Shown in pieces: positions 37,061 through 45,400 of a stretch of 64,000 nucleotides of DNA; positions within the stretch are counted from its first letter, which is position 1; the number at the start of each line of letters is the position of its first letter. The stretch comes from Labilithrix sp. (lineage in GTDB: Bacteria; Myxococcota_A; Polyangia; Polyangiales; Polyangiaceae): contig JAHBWF010000016.1 of the NCBI GenBank assembly GCA_019637105.1, positions 1 through 64,000 of the forward strand, in the 5' to 3' direction. Below the pieces are notes generated by a model. That model searched no databases, was not told the DNA's origin, and saw only the letters and a list, made by a program, of their open reading frames with translations. Position numbers and translations under genes: made by a program.

Positions 37061-38236
37061 TCAGCCGGCGACGATCACGAGCTTCGTGATCTCGGGCGGC
37101 GCCGCCACGCGCGACGGCGGCCCCGTCACGCCGAAGCCGCGGTTCACGTAGAGCGTCGAGCCCCCGCGGTCGTAGCGCCCGGCGACGAACTCCATCAGCG
37201 CCGCGGCCGGGCGAAACCCCGGGTTGATCTGACCGCCGTGGGTGTGCCCGCTGAGCTGGAGGGCGACGCGCCCCTGCGCCTCGAGGAAGTAGCGCGGCTG
37301 GTGCGCGAGCAGGACGCGCGGGACGTCCGGCGGGAGCTTCGCGAGGGCGCCGCCGAGGTCCGGGCCGCCGTGCCCGGCGGAGCCCGCCCGCCGCCCCTGG
37401 AGATCGTCGACGCCGAGGAGCGCGAAGCCCCCGCCGTCGCCGCTCCGGAGGCGGAGCCCGTCGTTGTGGAGCAGGCGCACCTTCGATCGACGGATCGACT
37501 CCGCGACCGCCGCGGCGCCCGCGTAGTGATCGTGGTTGCCGAGGATCGCGTACGCGCCGTCCCGCGCCCCGGCCCCGAGGAGACGCGCGATGAGCTCGCC
37601 GATCCGATCGGCTTCGTGGTCCACGAGGTCGCCGGTCGCGACGGCGACGTCGGGCTTGACGCGGCGCACGAGCTCGAACCCCTCGTCGAGCTCGCGATCG
37701 CCGACGAACGCGCCGACGTGGACGTCCGACACCTGCGCGATCACGTACCCGTCGAGCGCGCGCGGCCAGCCCGGCACCACGACGGGCACCTCCTCGATCG
37801 CGAACGCGTGCCGCCCGCGGACCATGCCCCACCCGAGCGCGGCGCTCGACGCGCAGGCGACGCCCACGCCGGCGATCCGCTCCACCGCCTCGCGGCGGCC
37901 GACGCGGGCCTCCGCGGCGACGCCGTCGACCGGCGGCCTCACCGCGTCGAACGCGCGCGCGACCGCTCGCGACACGAACGCCAAGGCTCCCAGAGGCGCG
38001 AGCGAGACGACGACCACGGCGAGCTCGACCATCGCGATCGCGAGCACGTCGTGGAAGAACGGACCTCGGAACCACCACCCGAGGACACGCAGCGTCGCGA
38101 GCGCCACCGAGAGCGCGCACGCGACGGCGAAGACGAGGACCCGCCGCTCCCGCGCCTTCGGGAACGCCGAGAGCACCCACCGCGCCGCCAGGAAGTGAGC
38201 CCCACCGCTCACGAAGAGAAAGACGAGGACCCGCAA
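37061..38236 (-). CDS. Membrane metallophosphoesterase
   Basis: A 391-residue enzyme of the YaeI-like calcineurin phosphoesterase group. Three or four membrane helices occupy the N-terminal 130 residues. The catalytic domain carries the family metal-binding set: QVSDVHVGA (first Asp and His), ATGDLVDHE, ILGNHDHYAG, LLAHQPRYF and LSGHTHGGQIN. Such proteins hydrolyse phosphomonoesters or diesters, including lipid-linked phosphates; specificity cannot be read. The start is TTG with TATGCT eight bases upstream. It lies between the TPR/PEGA gene and prmC. Confidence 0.9.
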   Translation of the reverse strand: MRVLVFLFVSGGAHFLAARWVLSAFPKARERRVLVFAVACALSVALATLRVLGWWFRGPFFHDVLAIAMVELAVVVVSLAPLGALAFVSRAVARAFDAVRPPVDGVAAEARVGRREAVERIAGVGVACASSAALGWGMVRGRHAFAIEEVPVVVPGWPRALDGYVIAQVSDVHVGAFVGDRELDEGFELVRRVKPDVAVATGDLVDHEADRIGELIARLLGAGARDGAYAILGNHDHYAGAAAVAESIRRSKVRLLHNDGLRLRSGDGGGFALLGVDDLQGRRAGSAGHGGPDLGGALAKLPPDVPRVLLAHQPRYFLEAQGRVALQLSGHTHGGQINPGFRPAAALMEFVAGRYDRGGSTLYVNRGFGVTGPPSRVAAPPEITKLVIVAG

Positions 38237-38244
38237 GACGCCAC

Positions 38245-38250
38245 AGCATA
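38245..38250 (-). promoter_or_regulatory. -10-like hexamer for the metallophosphoesterase gene
   Basis: TATGCT (minus strand) lies 8 bases before the TTG start at 38236. Confidence 0.45.
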
Positions 38251-38281
38251 GCGAGCCCGCGCCACGACCACGAACGGAACA

Positions 38282-38340
38282 CGCGACCGGCCGAGCCGCT
38301 CACCCACGCGCGCGCGACCGGCCGAGCCGCTCACCCACGC
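38282..38340. repeat. Direct repeat, two identical 28-bp copies, period 31
   Basis: Positions 38282-38309 and 38313-38340 are identical. Each copy holds the core GAGCCGCTCA, which appears again at 38352-38361, overlapping the prmC stop codon. The same GAGCCGCTC core is found in the intergenic repeats near 46831. Confidence 0.7.
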
Positions 38341-38358
38341 CGGGCCGCGCGGAGCCGC

Positions 38359-39243
38359 TCAGGGCGCGCGGACCGGTCGAACCCCGCTCACCACGCGCTC
38401 GATCTTCCCGTAGTCGCGCTCGACGCTCACCTCGCCGTAGCCGCGCTCCTCGAAGAGCGACCGCGTCGCGGCGGCCTCGCCGGCGCCGATCTCGAGCGCG
38501 AGCACGCCGCCGGCGTCGAGGAACGCCGGCGCGCCGTCGACGATCCGCCGCACGAAATCGAGCCCGTCCGCGCCGCCGTCGAGCGCGCCGCGCGGCTCGA
38601 AGTCCCGGACGTCGGGCATCAACCCGTCGATGTCGCCGGTCGGGACGTACGGCGGGTTCGCGGTGATCACGTCGAAGCGGGCCCCCGCCGGGATGCGCGC
38701 GAACAGATCGCTCTCGACGAACGCCACGTTGTACGCGCCGAGGCGGTAGGCGTTGTCGCGCGCCACCGCGAGCGCGTCGGGGCTGATGTCCGACGCGAGC
38801 ACCTTCGAGGTCGGCCGCTGCCGCGCCATCGTGATCGCGACGCAGCCGCTGCCGGTGCAGAGGTCGCAGAGGCGCATCGACAAGGAGACGTGGGCGCTCC
38901 GCGCGAGCGCGACGTCGACGAGCGCCTCGGTGTCCGGGCGAGGCACGAGCACGCGCGCGTCGACCCGGAACGTACGCCCGTAGAACTCGCGCTCGCCGCG
39001 GAGGTACGCGATCGGCTCGCGCGACCGGCGGCGCTTCACGAGATCGCGCAGCAGCGCGAGCTCGCCCGCCTCGAGCGGGCGGAGCGACTCGATGATCACG
39101 CGCGTGCGATCGATCCCGAGCGCGAACGCGACCAACACCTCGGCGTCGAGCCGCGGGTTCTCGATCCCCCGCGCGCGGAAGTCGTCGGTCGCCCACTTGA
39201 CGAGCGATCCGATGGTCCAGGTCTTCTGTGGCTCAGCTTGCAA
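38359..39243 (-). CDS. prmC: Release-factor glutamine methyltransferase PrmC
   Basis: PrmC methylates the Gln of the GGQ motif of peptide-chain release factors RF1/RF2; 294 residues. The N-terminal helical domain begins TWTIGSLVKWATDDF, then LDAEVLVAF. The SAM site is LCDLCTGSGCVAITM, and the catalytic NPPY motif is TANPPYVPTGD. I chose the TTG at 39243, which overlaps the stop of the upstream phosphoglucomutase gene by 11 bases and leaves the typical eight residues before the Trp. A GTG at 39270 with a GGTGGAGG upstream is a second option. In many bacteria prmC sits beside prfA; here it does not. Confidence 0.9.
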   Translation of the reverse strand: MQAEPQKTWTIGSLVKWATDDFRARGIENPRLDAEVLVAFALGIDRTRVIIESLRPLEAGELALLRDLVKRRRSREPIAYLRGEREFYGRTFRVDARVLVPRPDTEALVDVALARSAHVSLSMRLCDLCTGSGCVAITMARQRPTSKVLASDISPDALAVARDNAYRLGAYNVAFVESDLFARIPAGARFDVITANPPYVPTGDIDGLMPDVRDFEPRGALDGGADGLDFVRRIVDGAPAFLDAGGVLALEIGAGEAAATRSLFEERGYGEVSVERDYGKIERVVSGVRPVRAP

Positions 39244-40657
39244 GCTTGGCGCGCTCCTCGGCGACCACACCCTCCACCTCGCGGCGGATCGCGTCGAGCT
39301 CTTCCGAGGTCCCCGCCTCGAACCGCATCACCAGCACCGGCCCGGTGTTGGAGGCGCGGACGAGCCCCCACTTCGGCGGCGCGGCCTCGCCGCCGCCGGC
39401 GGTCGGCGCGAACGAGATGCGCGCCCCGTCGATGTCGAGCACGGCGTTCCCCGCGGCCTTGAAGCGCGCGGTCACCGCGGCCACGACCTGGAACTTGATC
39501 GCGTCCGGACAATCGACGCGGAGCTCGGGCGTCGTGAAGGTCTTCGGCACGTCCGCGAGCATCCCGCTGAGCGGCCGCGGATCGTTCGCGAGGATCTCGA
39601 GCAGGCGCAGCGACGCGTAGATCGCGTCGTCGTAGCCGAAGTAGCGGTCGGCGAAGAACAGGTGCCCGCTCATCTCGCCGGCGAGGAGGGCGCCGGTCTC
39701 CTTCATCTTCGTCTTGATGAGCGAGTGGCCCGTCTTCCAGACGACGGGGTTCCCGCCGTGCTTCGCGATGTCGTCGTAGAGCGTCTGCGAGCACTTCACC
39801 TCGCCGAGGATCGTCGCGCCCGCGCGCTGGGCGAGCAGCGCGCGCGAGAAGAGGATCATCAGCTTGTCGCCCCAGACGACGTCGCCGTTCTCGTCGATCG
39901 CGCCCAGCCGATCGGCGTCGCCGTCGTACGCGATGCCGACGCGCGCCCCGGTCGCCTTCACGCGCTCGACCAGCGCCGCGACGTTCTCGAGCACGGTCGG
40001 ATCGGGGTGGTGGTTCGGGAAGCGGCCGTCCATCTCGCAGAAGAGCGGCTCGGGCTCGAGGCCGAGCGCCTTCATCGTCTTCACCGCGAGCGGTCCGCCC
40101 GCGCCGTTCCCGGCGTCGACGACGAACCCGAGCTTCGGAGTCTTCGAGAAATCGAAGCGCTTCTTCATCTCGGCGACGTAGGCGTCCTCGACGCTCTCGA
40201 TCTCGACGCGGCCCTGGCGCTCGGGGCCGAGATCGCCGCGCTCGATGCGCGCGCGCAGCGCCTGGATGTCGGGGCCGAAGAAGCTGCCCTTGCCGCGCAT
40301 CATCTTGAAGCCGTTCTCGTCGCCGGGGTTGTGGCTCCCGGTGATCATCACGGCGCCGTCGGTCTCGAGGTGATGCGCCGCGAAATAGAGCATCGGCGTC
40401 GGCCCGACGCCCACGTCCACGACGTGCGCCCCCGACTCGACGAGGCCCTTCACGAGCGCGGCGAAGAGGCGGGGCGACGAGAGGCGGCAGTCGCGCGCGA
40501 CCGCCACGCGGAGCGGCTCGCCGCCCGAGCGCTGCTCGGCGAGCATGGCGCCGAAGCCCCGGCCGACGCCGCGCGCGAGCGCGTCGCCGAGGTCGCGCTC
40601 GGCGACCCCTCGGATGTCGTACTCGCGGAAGACGTGACCGGGGAAGGCGGCGCTCAT
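39233..40657 (-). CDS. Phosphomannomutase/phosphoglucomutase
   Basis: A 474-residue alpha-D-phosphohexomutase that interconverts hexose-6-phosphate and hexose-1-phosphate for polysaccharide and LPS precursor synthesis. Key sites: FREYDIRG near the N-terminus, the phosphoserine loop ITGSHNPGDENGFKM (S108), the metal site AYDGDADRLGAID (about residue 250), sugar-binding GEMSGHLFF, and the C-terminal phosphate-binding domain with FEAGTSEELD. The ATG at 40657 begins the family homology; an in-frame GTG at 40666 adds three residues. The stop region overlaps the prmC start. A short palindrome at 40665-40680 covers the upstream region. Confidence 0.93.
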   Translation of the reverse strand: MSAAFPGHVFREYDIRGVAERDLGDALARGVGRGFGAMLAEQRSGGEPLRVAVARDCRLSSPRLFAALVKGLVESGAHVVDVGVGPTPMLYFAAHHLETDGAVMITGSHNPGDENGFKMMRGKGSFFGPDIQALRARIERGDLGPERQGRVEIESVEDAYVAEMKKRFDFSKTPKLGFVVDAGNGAGGPLAVKTMKALGLEPEPLFCEMDGRFPNHHPDPTVLENVAALVERVKATGARVGIAYDGDADRLGAIDENGDVVWGDKLMILFSRALLAQRAGATILGEVKCSQTLYDDIAKHGGNPVVWKTGHSLIKTKMKETGALLAGEMSGHLFFADRYFGYDDAIYASLRLLEILANDPRPLSGMLADVPKTFTTPELRVDCPDAIKFQVVAAVTARFKAAGNAVLDIDGARISFAPTAGGGEAAPPKWGLVRASNTGPVLVMRFEAGTSEELDAIRREVEGVVAEERAKLAS

Positions 40658-40729
40658 CGGGCTCACAAAACCGCTTTTGTCGCGCCGCCGCAAGGCCAAC
40701 GGTCCGTGACAGCCCCCGGGCGCGCGGGC

Positions 40730-40735
40730 TAAGGT
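40730..40735 (+). promoter_or_regulatory. -10-like hexamer of a leaderless promoter
   Basis: TAAGGT lies exactly 7 bases before the TTG start at 40743. Confidence 0.5.
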
Positions 40736-40742
40736 CGCCGCG

Positions 40743-41348
40743 TTGGACGCGCCCTCCGCTCTTCCCCCGGCTCCGGATCAAGCGCCGTACGTCTACGCGG
40801 CGACGGACCTCCGTCCGCGGCAGACGCGCGAGATCGAGCTCTGCGAGAAGGCCTCGCAGTTCGACTGGAAGTACACCGGCGCGTTCGCGCTCGGCTTCGC
40901 GGCGAGCGTCTACGTCAACATCGAGCACTTGAAGCACATGTCCGAGCCCGGGCTCCGCCTGCTCGGCCCCGGGCTCCTCGGGTTCTCGTGGGGCGGCTTC
41001 CTCAGCGGCGGCTACCTCTCGCTGCCGAAGTGCGATCCGATGTGGGCGTACGGGGCGCCGCCCGAAGGCAACGTGCGCGCGCAGTGGCCGATCGCGACGG
41101 CCATCGCCGTCATCGCCGGCGTGACCGCCCCCATCATGGACTACACGGTCCTCGGGCCGGTGAAGCTGAGCTGGCCGGTCGAGGAGCGGAGCGCGCGCGT
41201 GTTCGTCGCCGCGGGCGCGGGCGTGCTCGGCGCCCTCTTCCCGTACATCCTCCCGCCGCAGACGTGGTCGGCGGCCAAGGAGATCGAGAAGATGCGCGTC
41301 CAGGGGCTGCCCGGCGGCGCGCAGCTCTCGTACCTGCTCGCCTTCTGA
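40743..41348 (+). CDS. Uncharacterised membrane protein
   Basis: A 201-residue protein that begins with a TTG. Four membrane-spanning segments are likely: FALGFAASVYV (about 48-65), LLGPGLLGFSWGGFLSGG (75-95), ATAIAVIAGVTAPIM (120-135) and VFVAAGAGVLGALFPYI (155-175). A Cys pair (Cys34 and Cys98) lies outside the helices. No family is recognised. The TAAGGT at 40730 supports the TTG start. Downstream the DNA is a 93-base gap before the next gene. Confidence 0.65.
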   Translation: MDAPSALPPAPDQAPYVYAATDLRPRQTREIELCEKASQFDWKYTGAFALGFAASVYVNIEHLKHMSEPGLRLLGPGLLGFSWGGFLSGGYLSLPKCDPMWAYGAPPEGNVRAQWPIATAIAVIAGVTAPIMDYTVLGPVKLSWPVEERSARVFVAAGAGVLGALFPYILPPQTWSAAKEIEKMRVQGLPGGAQLSYLLAF

Positions 41349-41428
41349 CGCGCGCGGGAGCCGCCCGCGCGCGCCGCGCCCGACGCCTCGCGCCTCGAAA
41401 CGGCGCGTGACGGCGTGAGCGGATCCGG

Positions 41429-41434
41429 TAGCCT
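41429..41434 (+). promoter_or_regulatory. -10-like hexamer of a leaderless promoter
   Basis: TAGCCT lies exactly 7 bases before the ATG at 41442. Confidence 0.5.
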
Positions 41435-41441
41435 CCCGGCG

Positions 41442-42305
41442 ATGCAATGCCTCCACTGCGGTGGTCCGGTCGAGTGGGTGGGCGGCGGTCCCGACGCGCG
41501 GTGCACGCGGTGCTCCTCGCTCTTCCGACCGCAGAACGGCCAGCTCGCGCCCGTCCCCGGCGACGCGCCCGGCGGCGGATACGGCGCGCCCGGCGGCGGA
41601 TACGGCGCGCCCGGCGGCGGATACGGCGCGCCCGGCGGATACGGCGCGACGCCCGGCGGGTACGGCGCCCCCAGCGGGTACGGCGCGCCCGGCGGATACG
41701 GCGCCCCCAGCGCCCCCAGCGGATACGGCGGACCGCAGCCCCACCACGACGTGGGCGCCGGCGCCTTCGACATGGGCGGCGGCCACCGGCTCCACGTGCG
41801 GATCCACGGCACGACGCCCGAGGGCTTCGTGAAGGGCAAGGCCTCCAGCATGGTGTGGGGCTGGATCCTCGGCGCGGCGATCGTCGGCCTCGTCCTCGTC
41901 GTCTTCGCGGGCGTCGGCATCTACGCGTACGCGGCGAGCGACGCGAGCGACGACGCCGACGTCGCGCCGGGCGCGACCGCGGAGGCCGCGGAGACGTCGC
42001 GCTGGGACGGCAAGAGGCCCTTCGTTTGCGGCGGCAACGACGTGGTCGCGCTGTCGGACGTCACCGCGACCGCCGGCGTGAAGGCGGGCGGCAACTGCCG
42101 GCTCACGCTCACGGACGTGAGCATCACCGCGCCCGTCGGGATCGACGCGAGCGCCAACGCCAAGGTCGTCATGACCGGCGGCCGCATCACGGCGTCGACG
42201 AGCGCCGTCGTCGCGAGCGCGAACGCGAACGTCGACCTCGTCGGCACGACCGTGACCGGCAGGGTGAAGCGGAGCGGAAACGCCAAGATCACCGGCGCCA
42301 ACTGA
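41442..42305 (+). CDS. Zinc-ribbon, Gly-Tyr repeat, single-pass membrane protein
   Basis: A 287-residue protein of four parts. Residues 1-25 form a zinc ribbon (CLHCGG and CTRCSS). Residues 40-100 are a low-complexity segment of GGYGAP-type repeats, encoded by tandem 21-bp DNA units near 41575-41640. One membrane helix (WGWILGAAIVGLVLVVFAGVGIYAYA) is near residues 138-163. The C-terminal 90 residues, starting at CGGNDVVALSDVTATAGV, show regular short strands (ANAKVVMTGGRITAS; SANANVDLVGTTVTG) as in a beta-helix or DUF3060-like stack. It is preceded by TAGCCT at the leaderless spacing. The role is unknown. Confidence 0.7.
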   Translation: MQCLHCGGPVEWVGGGPDARCTRCSSLFRPQNGQLAPVPGDAPGGGYGAPGGGYGAPGGGYGAPGGYGATPGGYGAPSGYGAPGGYGAPSAPSGYGGPQPHHDVGAGAFDMGGGHRLHVRIHGTTPEGFVKGKASSMVWGWILGAAIVGLVLVVFAGVGIYAYAASDASDDADVAPGATAEAAETSRWDGKRPFVCGGNDVVALSDVTATAGVKAGGNCRLTLTDVSITAPVGIDASANAKVVMTGGRITASTSAVVASANANVDLVGTTVTGRVKRSGNAKITGAN

Positions 42306-42371
42306 CGCCACGCGCCCGGCGCCGCCACCTCGAGGCCCCGCGACCCGCGAGGCGGACGAGGAGCCCTCGAC

Positions 42372-42402
42372 GCGCGCGGACGCGACCCGAGCGTCCGCGC
42401 GC
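42372..42402. terminator. Hairpin between convergent genes
   Basis: A perfect 12-bp GC-rich stem (42372-42383 with 42391-42402) with a 7-base loop lies between the stops of the genes at 42305 and 42418. It could stop transcription from both sides; no U-tract is present. Confidence 0.5.
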
Positions 42403-42417
42403 CGACGCGCGCCCGGC

Positions 42418-45400
42418 TCAGAACCGCGTGTAGCCGTACGTCTGGTAGAGCCCGCGGATCAGATCCATCAGCTCGACCTGGTCCTGGAGCCGCGCGCGCG
42501 CGCGGTTGATGTAGTATTCACGGTTCTCCGCGTCGGGGGCCGCCGCGAGCCGCGCGTTGTAGTCGTCGATCAGCTTCTGGCCCTGCTTGATCAGGTCGGA
42601 GCCCGGGCTGTAGCGGCCGTCGGCGTAGTCGATCGCCGCGTACTGCTTGCCCGTCAGCGGATCGGTCATCGTGACGGGCGTGAGGCCGTCGCCGGGCGTG
42701 AACGCCTCGCCGCAGCCGACGCACCAGACGCGGACCGCGTCGTTCCACGACTGCGAGAAGTTCGACTGGAACTCCGCCATCGAGAAGAAGAGCGCGTACG
42801 CCTTGTAGAAGAAGTACCAGCCCGAGTTGATCGCCGTGCCGCGGAGCTCGCTCGCGGCCGGGGTCGTCACTGCGCCGTCCCTGCCGCCGAGCGTCTGGAA
42901 GACGTTCGGCGTCATGAGCGTCGGACCGCCCGTGAGCGAGCTCTCCACGCGCCAGGCGTATTTGTCGTACGAGTCGGTGGCGACGCCGCCGAACACGCCG
43001 CTCATGGCCTTCGGGTAGGCGAGGTAGAAGCCGATGCGGTAGCTGACGGCGTTCGTCTGATCCTGGCCGACGAAGTTGGTCGACGTGTTGGTCAGGGTCA
43101 AGAGCGCCGCGATCTTGTCGTAGAACGACCCGATGTTCTTGATGCGGTTGAAGAAGCCCTGACCGCTCGCGTTGTCGTAGCGGGTGTAGCGGTAGCGAGC
43201 GCCGCTCTCGATGTCGAGCGTGAGCTGCTTGTCGTTCGACGTGCACTTCGTCGTGGCGCCCTGCGCGTCGCGGCACGCGTACGGCGAGGACGTCGCCTGG
43301 TCGAAGAACGCGCCGTCCTCCTGGAGCGCGCTGTCGGTGTTCGGGATGTACACGCCGACGTCGGGCGTGCCGAGGACGTCGATGAGGCGGTCGAGGCCCC
43401 ACGTCGTGGCCATGGTCGAGCCGAGGCCGCCGGCGGGATCCTTGAACCAGTCCGCGTTGGTGATGTAGCCGTTCTTCACGCCCTCGGCGCCGCCGAGGAT
43501 CGCCCGCCAGTAGTAGTCGTACGAGCCCTGGTAGAAGAGCCAGTGGATGTACTGCGAGTGGACGTGGCTGAAGTACCGCGTGGCGATCTTCGAGAGGTAG
43601 CCCGCCATCATGTTGTAGCCGCCCGCGCGGCCGCGCGTGAAGGCGTCGAACACGTAGTACTGCTTGTAGCGGTTCATCGCGTCGGACACGACCTCCATCG
43701 GGTCCATGCCCTGGTCCCAGCGCTGGCAGAGCGGGCGGTTCGCGCTGCCCGCGAACTCGTCGCCGCAGTAGCGGTACGGGACGACGTCGTAGCCGCCGTT
43801 CTTGGACGTGGTCTTGACGTTGCTCGTGTTGCCCTTCGCCTTGAGGTACGCGACGCGCGCGTTCTCGACGACGTCCGCGAACGGCCGGATCTCGCGGCCG
43901 CCGCGCTTGATCGCGGCGATCCCGCCGTCGAACTCGCCGGGGATCATCGTGTAGTGGCGGTACTGGCGGTTGATGTCGTCGAGGACCTCGGCGCTGTAGC
44001 CGGTGAAGAAGCCGGAGCCGAACTTGTTCGCCGCCGCGGTGTAGAGCGGATCCTTGATCGCGCCCTTCGGGAACGTCTCGACGAGGTCGCCGTAGCCGAA
44101 GCGGATCGCGGCGTAGTCGTACTTGCCGAGACCGCGGATGTCGGCGTTGAAGCGCGCGCCGTAGTCCATGACCGTCGAGTACTGGAGCTCCGTCATGCCG
44201 GCGTTCTTCTGGCTCTCCGTCATCGGAGCGCCGAACTGGAGGTTCTCCTGCTTGAGATCCCAGAACTCGTCGAAGAAGTTGAGCGCGTCGCTCGACCCTT
44301 CGAAGTTGTGACGGAGGCCGACGGTGTGACCGACCTCGTGCTCGAGCAGCCCGCTCAGGATGCGCGCGCGCAGGTCGTTCCACATGTCGTGCTGCGCCTG
44401 CTCCTGCTCCTGTGCCGATCCGGCCGACGCGTACTTCGCGGCCATCTGCCTCGCGAGGCCGACGATCGAGTCGTCGACGAGCGACGCGTCGAGGTAACAG
44501 TGGTGCTCGCCGAGGAACCGCTGGCGCTCGTTCTCCTGCTTGACCACGTCGGACGCGGCGAAGACGTCGGAGATGCGCTTCAAGTCGTCGTCGGAGAGCG
44601 CCTGCTCGGGCGTCTTTCCCGCGAGGAAATGCGTCTCGGGCGTGTCGAAGATCTTCCGCTCGAGCGGGGTCCCTCGGATCATCGCGCGACGCTCGGCGCC
44701 CGACGGGCCGGTGGCGAGCGGGAGGCCCTTCTCGGTGATCGTCTTGAGGAGCGGGCGGTTGACGCCGCGCTCGACGCTGGCCTGCGCGGCCTCGAGGTCG
44801 AAGCCGGCTTGGCCCGGCGCGACGCCGGCGAAGCCGGGGACCGCGCTCTGACGCGGCCCGGGGACCTCGCCCCGCGCGAGGCGCTTGGCGTACTCGTCGG
44901 TGGAGACGCCGTTGACGTACTCGAACTCGCTCGTCTTGCCGTTGAGGAGGTTGACGATGTCGACCGCGCTCTGCGCGTAGGTGTCGAGCGCGCCGCCGTA
45001 GACGTAGGCGCTCGCCGTGAAGAGCTCGCCCGTGATCGGGTCGGCGTAGCTCGGGCCGAAGCCGAGCGGGCCGGACGGCTGGGGCTTCGACACCCAGTAC
45101 ATGAAGGAGTACCGGAGGTCGCCCTGGCGCGCGACCGTGCCGGGCTCGCCGCACGCCGCGGGATCGCCCTCCACGACCGGGTTGTTCGGGCAGAGGACGA
45201 ACGAGCGCTCGCCCGCCTGCTTCATCCGCTCGACCTCGCCGCGGAGCTCCGCGTACGAGAGCGCCGAGCCCGGCTCGCGATCTTCGAGGAGGCGGAGCGA
45301 CGCGACGGTCTCGTTGAACGCGTCGTTCCAGCCGTCGGCCGTGGCCTGCGCGACCGGCTTCATCGCGTCCGGCCACTCCGCGTTGAGGAAGTAGACGATC

